A DNA stretch of 64,000 bases from Methyloversatilis discipulorum (GCF_000527135.1 NZ_AZUP01000001.1:4117535-4181534); one strand, 5' to 3'; counted from the stretch's first letter, positions 7,559 to 18,108 are shown. The notes: a model not told the origin generated them from the letters alone. Translations and numbers: made by a program.

Positions 7559-9706
7559 ATGCCCCCCTTGCATGGCCGTGATGCTGAGTATCCACCGTCT
7601 CGCGACGCAGGCGTCGTCGCGAGACGGCTGCGCGCGCTCATCGTCGAGGACAACCCGGTAGACGAACTGCTGGTGCTGGCCAAGCTTCGCGCTGCGGGCT
7701 TTGCCGTCGAACACCTCCGCGTGGACAGCATGGCCGCGCTTGAGGCGGCGCTGCGCGAGCGGCACTGGGACATCGTGATTTCCGACTACGTGCTGCCGGA
7801 CTGCGACGGTCTGGACGTGCTGGCCGTGGTCCGGCGCATGCAGCCCGACCTGCCCTTCATACTGGTGTCGGGCGGCATCGGCGAGGCGGTCGCCGTCGAT
7901 GCCATGCGCGCCGGCGCGCAGGACTATCTGCTCAAGCAGAACCTGCTGCGTCTCGGCGCGGTGGTGGACCGCGAACTGACCAAGTCGGCCACCGCGCGTG
8001 CATTGCGTGCCGAACGGCAGAAGCTGCGCGAGAGCGAACTGCGGCTGCACAGCATTCTGGCCACGCTGGAAGACATCATCTGGTCGATCGAGCTGCCGTC
8101 GCAGAAGCTGGTCTATCTGAATCCCTCGGCCGAAGCCATCTACGGTGTCAGCGCCGACGCCTTCCTGCGCGGCGAAGCCGACTGGCTGGACATGGTGCAT
8201 CCGGACGATCGTTCACGCATGTTGCGTTCGCTGAAGGAGGCCACCACCAGCGGCAGCCTGACCACCGAGTACCGCGTCGTCCGGCCCGATGGCGAAGTGC
8301 GCTGGATACTCGACCGGGCGCGCGTGGTGTTCAATGAGCACGGCGCACGCATACGCCTGGACGGCATCGCCCGCGACGTGACGCAGCAGCGCAGCAGCGA
8401 AGCCAAGCTGCGTCAGGCCGCGCACTTCGACGTGCTGACCGGCCTGCCCAACCGCATCCTGCTGAACGAGCGGCTGCAGAAGGCGATCGACGCCGCGATC
8501 GACACCGACGCGATGATGGCGGTCGTGTTCATCGACCTCGACCGCTTCAAGATCGTCAACGACAGCATGGGGCACGACGCCGGCGACGAACTGCTGCGCG
8601 TGCTGTCGCGTCGCCTGTCGCAGCGGGTGCGCGCGAGCGATACGGTGGCGCGGCTGGGCGGCGACGAGTTCGTGGTGTTGCTGCCGGAAATCCGCCAGGC
8701 GCAGGACGCGCAGGCGGTGTGCGAACAGATGCTGGGCGCGCTGGCGCCGCCAGTGTCGATCCGCAATCACGACATCCACTGCACCGCGAGCATGGGTGTG
8801 GCGGTGTTTCCGCGCGACGGTCGCGATGTGGCGACCTTGCTTCGTCATGCCGACGCCGCGATGTACCGGGCCAAGCAGGCGGGGCGCAACACCATCTGTT
8901 TTCACGAGCCGGACCAGAACGCCGCTTCCGGCGTGCTGCGCCTGGAAGCCGAACTGCACACGGCACTGGCGCAGGAACAGTTCGAACTGCATTTCCAGCC
9001 GCAGGTCGATCTGCTGAACGGCCGCCGCGTGATCGGTTTCGAGGCGCTGGTGCGCTGGCGTCATCCTGAGCGCGGGCTGGTGTCGCCGCTCGAATTCATC
9101 CCGCTGGCCGAGGAAACCGGCCTGATCGTGCAACTTGGCGAGTGGGTGCTGCGCCGCGCCTGCGAGCAGGGCAGGCAGTGGGCCGAGCGCTTCGACCCCG
9201 ACCTGCGCGTCGCGGTCAATGTGTCGGCGCGGCAATTCGTCGGCAGCGACTTCGTGCGCACCGTGTCGCGCGAACTCGCGCGTAGCGGCCTGTCGCCGCG
9301 CAACCTCGAACTCGAACTGACCGAATCGATGCTGATGCACAACGTCGGTCAGACGGTGAAGCTGCTCGGCGAGCTCAAACGACTGGGTGTTGCTGTCGCC
9401 ATCGACGATTTCGGCACCGGCTATTCCAGCCTCGCCTATCTCAGGCGCTTTCCGATCGACGTGCTGAAGATCGACGCGTCCTTCGTGCGCGACATCGGCC
9501 ACGACGCCGATGACGCTGCCATCTGTGCCTGCATACTGGCGATGGCCGGTTCGCTGCGTATCGAGGCGGTGGCCGAGGGCGTCGAAACCGAGGACCAGCT
9601 CGCCTTCCTGCGCGAACAGGGTTGCCGCATCGGACAGGGTTATCTGTTCGGCAAGCCGATGCCGGCGGACGAGGCAACCGCGCTGCTGGCGCGCGGCGCC
9701 GCCTGA
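7559..9706 (+). CDS. REC-PAS-GGDEF-EAL cyclic-di-GMP signalling protein
   Basis: A 715-residue cytoplasmic protein. The receiver domain (about 25-140) has phospho-acceptor D76 in VISDYVLPD. A PAS/PAC region follows at 155-280, with VRPDGEVRWILDRAR. The diguanylate cyclase domain (about 290-445) has an intact LGGDEF and, five residues before it, RASD matching the product-inhibition RxxD site. The EAL domain (about 455-710) keeps FEALVRW, ELTESML and DDFGTGYSSL, so phosphodiesterase activity is also plausible. The protein may make or degrade c-di-GMP depending on phosphorylation. No cognate kinase is adjacent. The ATG at 7559 adds a short tail before the receiver; an internal later start is possible. 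Confidence 0.94.
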   Translation: MPPLHGRDAEYPPSRDAGVVARRLRALIVEDNPVDELLVLAKLRAAGFAVEHLRVDSMAALEAALRERHWDIVISDYVLPDCDGLDVLAVVRRMQPDLPFILVSGGIGEAVAVDAMRAGAQDYLLKQNLLRLGAVVDRELTKSATARALRAERQKLRESELRLHSILATLEDIIWSIELPSQKLVYLNPSAEAIYGVSADAFLRGEADWLDMVHPDDRSRMLRSLKEATTSGSLTTEYRVVRPDGEVRWILDRARVVFNEHGARIRLDGIARDVTQQRSSEAKLRQAAHFDVLTGLPNRILLNERLQKAIDAAIDTDAMMAVVFIDLDRFKIVNDSMGHDAGDELLRVLSRRLSQRVRASDTVARLGGDEFVVLLPEIRQAQDAQAVCEQMLGALAPPVSIRNHDIHCTASMGVAVFPRDGRDVATLLRHADAAMYRAKQAGRNTICFHEPDQNAASGVLRLEAELHTALAQEQFELHFQPQVDLLNGRRVIGFEALVRWRHPERGLVSPLEFIPLAEETGLIVQLGEWVLRRACEQGRQWAERFDPDLRVAVNVSARQFVGSDFVRTVSRELARSGLSPRNLELELTESMLMHNVGQTVKLLGELKRLGVAVAIDDFGTGYSSLAYLRRFPIDVLKIDASFVRDIGHDADDAAICACILAMAGSLRIEAVAEGVETEDQLAFLREQGCRIGQGYLFGKPMPADEATALLARGAA

Positions 9707-9711
9707 GTCGT

Positions 9712-11217
<1,506 letters not shown>

Positions 11218-11316
11218 CGTCTTTCGGAGCCTGCGTTGAAAGACGATATTGTGCGCCCGTGCGCGGCTGCGGTCTGCGTGCAGTGCGTCAGCGCAGCCGT
11301 CCCTTGCCGCCGGCGC

Positions 11317-11631
11317 TCAGTCGAACCAGTCGCGTCGCATCGAGCGTACCGAGCCGTCGCGCGCGTTGATATGCACGTCCCACTCCTTGCCCGCGGTGTC
11401 GATCAGTTCGAACTCGTAATCGTAGTCGTCGCTCATGAAGCGGCGTTCGAGGTCGGCTTCGATCACCGTGCCCGGCTTGGCGGCGAGCGCCTTGGCGGTC
11501 GCATCTTCCAGCGAGATGAGCTTCATCGCCTCGGCGATGGCGCGCATCTTCGGCAGATCGTCGTCGTCCGCGAAGGCGGGCGGTGCGAGCAGGGCAGCGA
11601 GCAGCGTGGTGGCGATCAGGACGTTCTTCAT
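11317..11631 (-). CDS. Small periplasmic PepSY-domain protein (second of the operon)
   Basis: A 104-residue protein with a signal peptide (residues 1-21, ending PPAFA) and one PepSY domain. The domain shows the usual pattern: SLEDATAKALAAKPG, then IEADLER, then YDYEFELIDTAGKEWDVHINARDGSV. It is the last gene of a four-gene unit; its ATG overlaps the sensor kinase stop by four bases. The aspartate-rich start of the mature protein could bind cations. PepSY domains are often inhibitory or ligand-binding; here it probably modulates or reports on the adjacent sensor. Confidence 0.88.
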   Translation of the reverse strand: MKNVLIATTLLAALLAPPAFADDDDLPKMRAIAEAMKLISLEDATAKALAAKPGTVIEADLERRFMSDDYDYEFELIDTAGKEWDVHINARDGSVRSMRRDWFD

Positions 11632-12998
11632 GGCCGTACTCCTTCGGGTGAGGGCGCATCGAGCGCCATGCGTGACGGCAGATGCACGGTGACGCGCAGT
11701 CCGCCGAGGACCGGTGACGGTCCGAATTCGAGTGCGCCGCCATAGCTGTCGACCAGGTCGCGCACGATGGACAGGCCGAGGCCGTGGCCCGGTTTTGTCT
11801 CGTCCGCGCGAAAGCCGCGCGCGCTGAGCGATTCGAGTTGTTCGGGCGCGCAGCCCGGGCCGTCGTCCTCGATCACCAGCTTGAGGTCGCCGCCACGTTC
11901 GACCGACAGCCGCACGCGGCTGCGGCACCAGGCGCAGGCGTTGTCCATCAGGTTGCCAAGCAGCTCCATCAGGTCTTCCGCGTCCATCGCCAGCGTGATG
12001 TCGGCAGCGATGTCGAGCGCAATGTCCGGCGAGCGTTCGCCGTGCAGGATGGCCAGCGTGCCCGCCAGCCGCTCGGCTGCGTCGCGCAGGTCGCTGCGAC
12101 GGGCCGGGTGGGTGCCGCCCATCAGCCGGGCGCGGCGCAGTTCGCGCTCGATGGCGCGACGCATCAGTTCGGTGCTGTCGGTCATGCGCTGCTGCAGTTC
12201 GGGGTGGGCCGCCATCGCCGGCGATTCGGCCACCTGCAGCAGTACTGCCAGCCGCGTCTTCAGCGCGTGCGCCAGGTTGCCGAGTGCGTCGCGCGAGCGT
12301 TGCGAGCGGCGCAGCAGCATGCCGAGCAGCGTGTTGAACTGATCGACCAGCGGCGCGATCTCGTCCGGCAGCGCGACGTCGAGCCGTTCGCGTTCGCCGC
12401 GTTCGAGCGCCTGCATCTGCGCGCGCAGCGTATCGAGCGGCGCCAGCGAACGGCGCACCACCCACTGCTGCACCGCGAGCACGAGCGCGACCACGGCCAG
12501 CGTCAGCAGGCCGTACAGCAGGTGCCACTCGCGCAGCCCGGCGCGCAGTGCCGACAGGTCTTCGGCGACCAGTATGCGTACCGACTGGCCGCGCTTTTCG
12601 TAGTGCGCCGACAGCAACCACAGCGACTGTCCCTGCGGGCCGGCGGCCTCGCTCTGCGCGATGCGTTCGCTGCCGGCGAACGGCAGGGCCAGCGTGCCGT
12701 CCCACAGCGAGCGCGATGAAATGTCGTCACCGCCGTCGATCACGATGCGGAAGTAATGGCCGGAAAAGGGCTGTCGGTATTCGCCGCCGACACGCGCGTC
12801 GTCGAGCTTCAGCGGTGCGCCGGCTTCGCCGTCGAGTGCCGCCAGCAGGTTCTCGGCGTCGCGCTCCAGTCGCTGCGCCAGTTGCGCCTTGAGCAGGCGT
12901 TCGATGGCGATGCCGGCGAGCAGCCACTGCAGGCCGGCCAGCATTACGAAGCTGATCGCCAGACCGGCGGCAAGACGGGTGCGCAGCGCGTTCTTCAC
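11628..12998 (-). CDS. Two-component sensor histidine kinase
   Basis: A 456-residue inner-membrane kinase. There are two membrane helices, near residues 8-30 and about 155-178, bracketing a periplasmic sensor domain. A HAMP linker follows (VVRRSLAPLDTLRAQMQAL), then the phospho-acceptor histidine in NLAHALKTRLAVL, the N box LGNLMDNACAW, and ATP-lid motifs DDGPGC and GHGLGLSIV. Start GTG 12998 overlaps the response-regulator stop (GTGA), indicating translational coupling. The layout resembles PhoQ-like kinases, and flanking PepSY genes hint at a cation or envelope-stress signal; that is inference. Confidence 0.92.
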   Translation of the reverse strand: MKNALRTRLAAGLAISFVMLAGLQWLLAGIAIERLLKAQLAQRLERDAENLLAALDGEAGAPLKLDDARVGGEYRQPFSGHYFRIVIDGGDDISSRSLWDGTLALPFAGSERIAQSEAAGPQGQSLWLLSAHYEKRGQSVRILVAEDLSALRAGLREWHLLYGLLTLAVVALVLAVQQWVVRRSLAPLDTLRAQMQALERGERERLDVALPDEIAPLVDQFNTLLGMLLRRSQRSRDALGNLAHALKTRLAVLLQVAESPAMAAHPELQQRMTDSTELMRRAIERELRRARLMGGTHPARRSDLRDAAERLAGTLAILHGERSPDIALDIAADITLAMDAEDLMELLGNLMDNACAWCRSRVRLSVERGGDLKLVIEDDGPGCAPEQLESLSARGFRADETKPGHGLGLSIVRDLVDSYGGALEFGPSPVLGGLRVTVHLPSRMALDAPSPEGVRP

Positions 12999-13669
12999 GG
13001 CGCCTCCGGCGCGTCGAACACATAGCCCTGACCGCGCCGCGTCTGTATCCAGTCGCGACCGATCTTGCGGCGCAGCCGGGTGATGTGGGCTTCGATCACA
13101 TTGCTGTCGTGATCGGTGGCGTGGTCGTACAGGTGTTCGTTCAGGCGTTGCTGCGACAGCACCTGGCCGGCGTGCAGCATGAAGCAGCGCAGCAGGCGGA
13201 ATTCGATGCTGCTCAGTTCTATCGGGGCGCCGCCATCGAGCGCGGCGCTCTGCGTTGCTTCGTCGAGCCGCAGTGCGCCGCGTGCCAGCGGCCCCGGCGC
13301 GCGCCGCGCCGCACTGCGCTTCAGCACAGCGGCGATGCGCGCCAGCAGTTCCTCGCTGTGGAAGGGCTTGCAGACGTAGTCGTCGGCGCCAGCGTTGAGC
13401 ACCTCGACCTTTTCCTGCCAGGTGTCGCGCGCGGTCAGCACGACTACCGGCATCGCGCGCCGCGCGTCGCGCCACTGGCGCAGTACGTCGACGCCGTTGC
13501 GCCGCGGCAGACCGAGATCGAGTATCACGAGGTCGTAGTCGATGGCTTCTGCCGACAGCTGCGCGAACACGCCGTCGGTCGCGACGTCGACCGCGTAGCC
13601 GGCGCGTTCGAGCAGCGGCTTCAGTCCGGCAACCAGTGTTTCGTCGTCTTCAGCCAGCAACAGGCGCAT
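12995..13669 (-). CDS. OmpR/PhoP-family response regulator
   Basis: A 224-residue DNA-binding response regulator. The receiver domain carries the acidic pair near D8/D9, phospho-acceptor D51 in LVILDLGLP, a conserved threonine in VLTARDTWQEK, and lysine in YVCKPF. The C-terminal winged helix (about 125-220) has the OmpR-type IELSSIEFRLLRCFM and HITRLRRKIG. It starts one base after the first PepSY gene ends and is coupled to the kinase gene. It probably regulates its own operon; I see no clear direct repeat upstream of 14006 to name as its site. Confidence 0.93.
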   Translation of the reverse strand: MRLLLAEDDETLVAGLKPLLERAGYAVDVATDGVFAQLSAEAIDYDLVILDLGLPRRNGVDVLRQWRDARRAMPVVVLTARDTWQEKVEVLNAGADDYVCKPFHSEELLARIAAVLKRSAARRAPGPLARGALRLDEATQSAALDGGAPIELSSIEFRLLRCFMLHAGQVLSQQRLNEHLYDHATDHDSNVIEAHITRLRRKIGRDWIQTRRGQGYVFDAPEAP

Positions 13670-13670
13670 G

Positions 13671-14006
13671 TCAGTCGTCCTGCTCCATCTTCAGCAGTGC
13701 GCCGGTGCGTGCATCCAGCTTCAGTTCCCACACGCGGCCGGCGTCGTCGAGTATCTCGGCTTCATACACCCAGATGCCCTTCTTCTGTTCGAGTTCGATG
13801 TCGATCAGCTTGCCCGGCTTCTCGGCGCGCGCGCGCTCGGCGATCTTCTCCAGCGGCAGGATGTCGCCGCGCTGGCTCAGCGCACGCGCCTGAAGGTGGT
13901 CGTCGCCGGCCAGGGAGTCGGGTGCGTGCAGCAGCACGACGCCGGCGGCCGCGGCGATGATCACGGCGGGCAGAAAGACGAAAAGTGCGATGCGTTTCAG
14001 GTTCAT
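13671..14006 (-). CDS. Small PepSY-domain protein (first of the operon)
   Basis: A 111-residue protein that begins with an uncleaved or cleavable hydrophobic segment (IALFVFLPAVIIAAAAGVVL), followed by a PepSY-type domain with ILPLEKIAERARAEKPGKL, WVYEAEILDD and VWELKLDARTGALL. It should face the periplasm. It is the first gene of the PepSY / response regulator / kinase / PepSY unit, with one base between its stop and the regulator. It and the last gene share the domain but are not close copies. Confidence 0.87.
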   Translation of the reverse strand: MNLKRIALFVFLPAVIIAAAAGVVLLHAPDSLAGDDHLQARALSQRGDILPLEKIAERARAEKPGKLIDIELEQKKGIWVYEAEILDDAGRVWELKLDARTGALLKMEQDD

Positions 14007-14050
14007 GACCCCAGTGTAGGGAATGAAGCTGAAATCACGCTGAAAGCGCG

Positions 14051-15226
14051 CTATTTCTTGCGCAGCATGTGCCGGCTCACCCGTTCGCCAGCGAGGCCGA
14101 TCATCAGTCGCACCATGCCGTAGGCGATCCAGCGCAGCAGCCGTTCGTGCAGCGGACGGGTCTTCCACTGGCGGTGCCGCAACTCGCGTCCGCCGTGGCG
14201 GGCGGCGGCGCGCAGGCTCTGGCGCAGTTCGTTGGCGAAGCCGATGTCGTGCACGACGATGTTCGCCTCGCGCGCCAGCATCAGGCTGAAGGGGTCGATA
14301 TTGCTGGAGCCGACGGTGGCCCAGTGCTGGTCGATCACTGCCGCCTTGGCGTGCAGGAAGCTGCGCCGGTATTCGAAAATGCGTATGCCCTGCGACAGCA
14401 GCGAGCCGTACAGCGCCTGCGAGGCGTAATGAAGCAGCGCGTACTCGACCCGCCCTTGCAGGATGAGCGTCACCTTGACGCCGCGCGCGGCGGCAGCGAT
14501 CAAGGCCTGACGGAAGCGACGGCCGGGCAGGAAGTAGGCGTTGGCGATCAGCACCTCCTCGAAGGCGCCGTCTATCGCCTGCAGGTAGGCGTTCTCGATG
14601 TCGTGTCGGTGGCGCAGGTTGTCGCGCACCAGCAGCGCCGCTCGCACCTTGCCGGTGTGCCGGTTGGCGTAGCGGCTGGTACGCGGCAGGCGCGGCCGGA
14701 ACTGCAGCGTCGCCCAGGCGACGCGCTCCCACAGCTTCTGGCATTCGAGATGCATGCGCGCCACCAGCGGCCCGCGCACGCGCACCGCGTAGTCGAAGCG
14801 CGGCGGCGTGTGGCCGGGCGTATGCATGTCGTCGATGATGTTGATGCCGCCGACGAAACCGGTCTGCGCGTCGACCACCGCCATCTTGCGGTGCATGCGA
14901 CGCAGACGGTTGCGGCGGAAGCTCATGCGGCCGACTTCCGGGCGGAACATCAGCACATGTACGCCGGCGGCTTCGAGTGCGCTCTGGTGCGTGTCCTCGA
15001 AGTCGCGCGCGCCGAAGCCATCGACCAGCACGCGTACGCGCACGCCGCGCCGTGCCGCGCGCGCCAGTGCGGCGGCGATGCGGCGCCCGGTGTCGTCGTC
15101 GTCGAAGATATAGGTTTCGAGGAAGATTTCGCTGTGCGCGCGGTCGATCGCCTCTTCCAGCGCCGGAAAGTACTGCATGCCGCACACCAGCAGCATGACC
15201 TCGTTGCCGGGCAGCAGGCGGGTCAT
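14051..15226 (-). CDS. clsB: Cardiolipin synthase B-type phospholipase D family enzyme
   Basis: A 391-residue enzyme with the two phospholipase D HKD motifs: HRKMAVVD followed by FVGGIN in the first half, and HAKAAVID followed by VGSSNID in the second. This layout and length match bacterial ClsB (YbhO), which makes cardiolipin or related phospholipids at the inner membrane. It lacks the two N-terminal membrane helices of ClsA, again like ClsB. Start ATG 15226 overlaps the preceding EEP gene by four bases; the longer upstream frame is non-coding. The EEP gene next door corresponds to YbhP of enteric clsB operons, supporting the call. Confidence 0.9.
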   Translation of the reverse strand: MTRLLPGNEVMLLVCGMQYFPALEEAIDRAHSEIFLETYIFDDDDTGRRIAAALARAARRGVRVRVLVDGFGARDFEDTHQSALEAAGVHVLMFRPEVGRMSFRRNRLRRMHRKMAVVDAQTGFVGGINIIDDMHTPGHTPPRFDYAVRVRGPLVARMHLECQKLWERVAWATLQFRPRLPRTSRYANRHTGKVRAALLVRDNLRHRHDIENAYLQAIDGAFEEVLIANAYFLPGRRFRQALIAAAARGVKVTLILQGRVEYALLHYASQALYGSLLSQGIRIFEYRRSFLHAKAAVIDQHWATVGSSNIDPFSLMLAREANIVVHDIGFANELRQSLRAAARHGGRELRHRQWKTRPLHERLLRWIAYGMVRLMIGLAGERVSRHMLRKK

Positions 15227-15975
15227 CGCGGCGGCAGCACCAGACGTGCGGTCAGCGCGGCGTGATCGGACACGCGCGACCAGGGCGGGCCGGAGTGCAG
15301 CTTCACCTCGCGCACGTCGACGCCACGCACATAGATGCGGTCCAGCCGCAGCAGTGGAAAGGCGGCCGGAAAGCTGCGCGCCGGGCGACCGTGTATCACG
15401 CTGTGCGCCTCGTGCAGACCGAGTGCGCGCGACCATTGCTCTTCGGCCCGGTTGTACCAGTCGTTGAAGTCGCCGGCGACGATGAGGCCGTCCTCCGCCG
15501 GAATGGTGCGGCGGATGTGCTCGGCCAGCATCGCGTACTGCTGGCGCCGCCCGCGCGCGGTCAGGCCGAGGTGTACGCACAGCGCGTGCACGCGGTGGGC
15601 GCCGTCCGGTTCGATCACGCAATGCAGCAGGCCGCGCTGTTCGAAGCGATGCGCCGACACGTCGACGTTGCCGCTCTGCGAGATCGGGTGGCGCGACAGG
15701 ATGGCGTTGCCGTGGTGGCCGTGGTCATAGACCGCGTTGCGGCCGTAGGCGGTGGCCGGCCACATCTGGTCGGCGAGGAATTCGTACTGCGGCTCGGTCG
15801 GCCAGTCGGCGTGGCGCTCGGCGTGACCGTGGTGCTGACCCTGCACCTCCTGCAGGAACACCAGATCGGCGCCGAATGCGTGCAGGCGTTCGCGCAGTTC
15901 GTGGATCACCATGCGGCGATTGAACTGCGAAAACCCCTTGTGGATGTTCCAGGTGCAGATGCGCAGTTCGGTCAT
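15223..15975 (-). CDS. Endonuclease/exonuclease/phosphatase (EEP) family protein, YbhP-like
   Basis: A 250-residue metal-dependent phosphoesterase-fold protein. EEP motifs in order: CTWNIHKGF near the start (conserved asparagine), LVFLQEVQG (metal-binding glutamate), HLGLTARGR, VAGDFNDW (catalytic Asp/Asn) and a final VSDHAALTARL (catalytic histidine). It overlaps clsB by four bases and the upstream unknown membrane gene by four bases. In E. coli ybhP sits beside clsB; its substrate is uncertain, but lipid head-group or membrane-phospholipid processing is a reasonable inference. Confidence 0.9.
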   Translation of the reverse strand: MTELRICTWNIHKGFSQFNRRMVIHELRERLHAFGADLVFLQEVQGQHHGHAERHADWPTEPQYEFLADQMWPATAYGRNAVYDHGHHGNAILSRHPISQSGNVDVSAHRFEQRGLLHCVIEPDGAHRVHALCVHLGLTARGRRQQYAMLAEHIRRTIPAEDGLIVAGDFNDWYNRAEEQWSRALGLHEAHSVIHGRPARSFPAAFPLLRLDRIYVRGVDVREVKLHSGPPWSRVSDHAALTARLVLPPR

Positions 15976-16457
15976 GAGGTGAGCGGGTGGCCGCGCACTT
16001 CGTCGGCCAGCTTCAACATGTGGCGGCAGAATGCCGGGTCCTCGCCGCGCAGCAGCATCAGCAGTTCGGCATGGAAGGCGTCACGCGCCAGCCACTCGCG
16101 CATGTAGTCGTCCCACGAGGCCCAGCGTCGCGCCGCCAGCCCGTCGGGTTCGTCGGTCCAGGCGACCAGATAGGCGCGCTCGAACAGCGAAATGAGCATC
16201 TGGTGGATGGTCTGCATGCGCCGGCGCTGCTCCTCGCTGAGCTGCTCGGGGGCGTGGTTCTCGCGCAGCGGCAGGTCGGGGTTGGCGAGCACGATCTTCA
16301 GGAAGTCGATGTAGGCGTCCGACAGCATCTGGTACGCCTCTTCGTCCTCGTTGTCGCGCTCGCGCCGCTGCTGATAGATGAAGGTGATGACGGCAAGCGG
16401 CAGGCCCAGTGTCGTCACGACATAGCTGGCAAGTTCCCAGGCCTGCATCCAGTCCAT
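15972..16457 (-). CDS. Unknown single-pass membrane protein of the clsB operon
   Basis: A 161-residue protein. One hydrophobic helix lies near residues 9-28 (SYVVTTLGLPLAVITFIY), followed by a basic QQRRER stop-transfer and a soluble, highly acidic, mostly helical domain containing several Trp and Arg pairs (RRWASWDDYMREWL). No catalytic motif is visible. It shares a four-base overlap with the EEP gene, so the three genes to clsB form one coupled operon. Its function is unknown; it may anchor or regulate the lipid enzymes. Confidence 0.8.
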   Translation of the reverse strand: MDWMQAWELASYVVTTLGLPLAVITFIYQQRRERDNEDEEAYQMLSDAYIDFLKIVLANPDLPLRENHAPEQLSEEQRRRMQTIHQMLISLFERAYLVAWTDEPDGLAARRWASWDDYMREWLARDAFHAELLMLLRGEDPAFCRHMLKLADEVRGHPLTS

Positions 16458-16470
16458 GAAGCGGAAGACC

Positions 16471-17577
16471 TTATGGCGAAGCAGCCAGCATGCGGTCCAT
16501 CGCCAGCTTGGCGGGCCCGGCTTCGTGCGCCGGCACGCTGATGCGATTCACGACATTGCCCTCGACCAGGTTTTCCAGCGTCCACGCCAGATGCTGCGGG
16601 TCGATGCGCTGCATGGTCGAGCACATGCAGACGGTGGGCGCCATGAACTGCACCGTCTTGCCCTCGTGCTTCACCTCGTCGGCGAGGCGGTTCACCAGAT
16701 TCAGTTCGGTGCCGACCAGCCACTTGGTGCCGGGCGCGCCGGCCTTCACCGTCTTCAGGATGTATTCGGTCGAGCCGACGAAATCCGATTGACGGCACAC
16801 CTCGAAAGCGCTCTCCGGATGGGAGATGACGATGCCGTCCGGATTCTGGTTGCGCCAGCGCAGGATGTGCGAGGGCTGGAACATCTGGTGCACCGAACAG
16901 TGGCCCTTCCACAGCAGGATCTTCGCCTTCGCCACCTGTTCGGCGGTGAGGCCGCCGTTTTCGAGGTCGGGGTCCCACACCAGCATGTCGTCGAGCGGAA
17001 TGCCCATGTTGTAGCCGGTCCAGCGGCCGAGGTGCTGGTCGGGGAAGAACAGCACCTTCTCGCGCCGCGCCAGCGACCATTCGAGAATGCTGCCGCAATT
17101 CGACGACGTGCACACGATGCCGCCGTGCTCGCCGCAGAAGGCCTTCAGGTCGGCCGCCGAGTTGATGTAGGTGACCGGCGTGAAGGTGTTGTCCGGGTCG
17201 TCGCCGAGCAGGCCGCGCAGTTCGCGCCAGCAACGCTCGACCTTGGCGAGATTGGCCATGTCGGCCATCGAACAGCCGGCGGCGAGGTCGGGCAGGATGG
17301 CGATCTGCTCCGGCTTGGACATGATGTCCGCCACCTCGGCCATGAAATGCACGCCGCAGAACACGATGTATTCGGCATCGGTCTGGCTGGCCAGGCGCGA
17401 CAGCTTGAGCGAGTCGCCGGTCAGATCGGCGTGGCGATACACGTCCTCGCGCTGGTAGTGGTGACCGAGGATGACCGCGCGCTTGCCCAGCTTTTCGCGC
17501 GCGGCGAGGATGCGCGCCTGCGCCTGATCGTCGGCAAGTGCGTTGAAGCGGTCGAAACTGATGGTGGCGACTTGCAT
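16471..17577 (-). CDS. nadA: Quinolinate synthase A
   Basis: A 368-residue iron-sulfur enzyme that condenses iminoaspartate with dihydroxyacetone phosphate to quinolinate, the second step of de novo NAD synthesis. Family motifs: ILGHHYQREDVY, VFCGVHFMAEVADI, LPDLAAGCSMAD, SSNCGSILEW, HPESAFEVC and the last cluster ligand in VCMCSTMQRIDP. The three conserved cysteines that ligate the [4Fe-4S] cluster are present. No nadB or nadC is adjacent. A rhodanese gene precedes it by 20 bases in the same direction and may share its promoter. Confidence 0.96.
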   Translation of the reverse strand: MQVATISFDRFNALADDQAQARILAAREKLGKRAVILGHHYQREDVYRHADLTGDSLKLSRLASQTDAEYIVFCGVHFMAEVADIMSKPEQIAILPDLAAGCSMADMANLAKVERCWRELRGLLGDDPDNTFTPVTYINSAADLKAFCGEHGGIVCTSSNCGSILEWSLARREKVLFFPDQHLGRWTGYNMGIPLDDMLVWDPDLENGGLTAEQVAKAKILLWKGHCSVHQMFQPSHILRWRNQNPDGIVISHPESAFEVCRQSDFVGSTEYILKTVKAGAPGTKWLVGTELNLVNRLADEVKHEGKTVQFMAPTVCMCSTMQRIDPQHLAWTLENLVEGNVVNRISVPAHEAGPAKLAMDRMLAASP

Positions 17578-17597
17578 GCGGTGTCCTTGAACTGCGT

Positions 17598-18047
17598 TCA
17601 GCCCTGGTGCCAGGGCAGTCCGGCCTTGCGCCAGCCGCCGACCGTATTGCGATGGCCGTTGGCGTCGGCGTCACCCTCGAAGCCTTCGAGGATGTTGTAG
17701 GCGTTGCTGTAACCGGCTTCGGCGGCAGCCGCGGCCGCGCCGTGCGAACGTCCGCCGCTGCGGCACAGGAACATGACCAGCGCTTCCGGATCGACCTGGT
17801 GCTTCAGCTGGGTCAGGAAATCCGGGTTGCGCTGGCCGTTGGACATATTCCATTCGATCTGCACCGAATCCGGCACCTCGCCGACCCATTGCCATTCGGC
17901 CGACGTGCGCACGTCAACGATGCGGGCGCCGGGGGCCAGTTTCAACAGTTCGTGTGCTTCGGCCGGTGTGACCGCGCCGGCATAGGGCAGTTGCAGCTGC
18001 TGCGCGCGCTCGCGCGCAAGTCCGAGGATTTGTCCGAGTGTTGCCAT
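17598..18047 (-). CDS. Rhodanese-like sulfurtransferase domain protein
   Basis: A 149-residue single-domain rhodanese. The domain opens with VTPAEAHELLK and RIVDVRTSAEW, and the active-site loop is FLCRSGGRSHGAA, with the catalytic cysteine at its start. The C-terminal GYSNAYNILEGFEGD is characteristic of this subgroup, and a tail ending PWHQG follows. Role: cytoplasmic transfer of sulfane sulfur. Its position immediately before nadA is suggestive of sulfur supply for the iron-sulfur enzyme, but that is only inference. The start is at ATG 18047, back to back with the glnA control region. Confidence 0.9.
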   Translation of the reverse strand: MATLGQILGLARERAQQLQLPYAGAVTPAEAHELLKLAPGARIVDVRTSAEWQWVGEVPDSVQIEWNMSNGQRNPDFLTQLKHQVDPEALVMFLCRSGGRSHGAAAAAAEAGYSNAYNILEGFEGDADANGHRNTVGGWRKAGLPWHQG

Positions 18048-18108
18048 GGCGTACGCCCATCTATTGAATGGACAGAAGTATATAGCGCGCCATTCCTGCG
18101 GACAGGCG

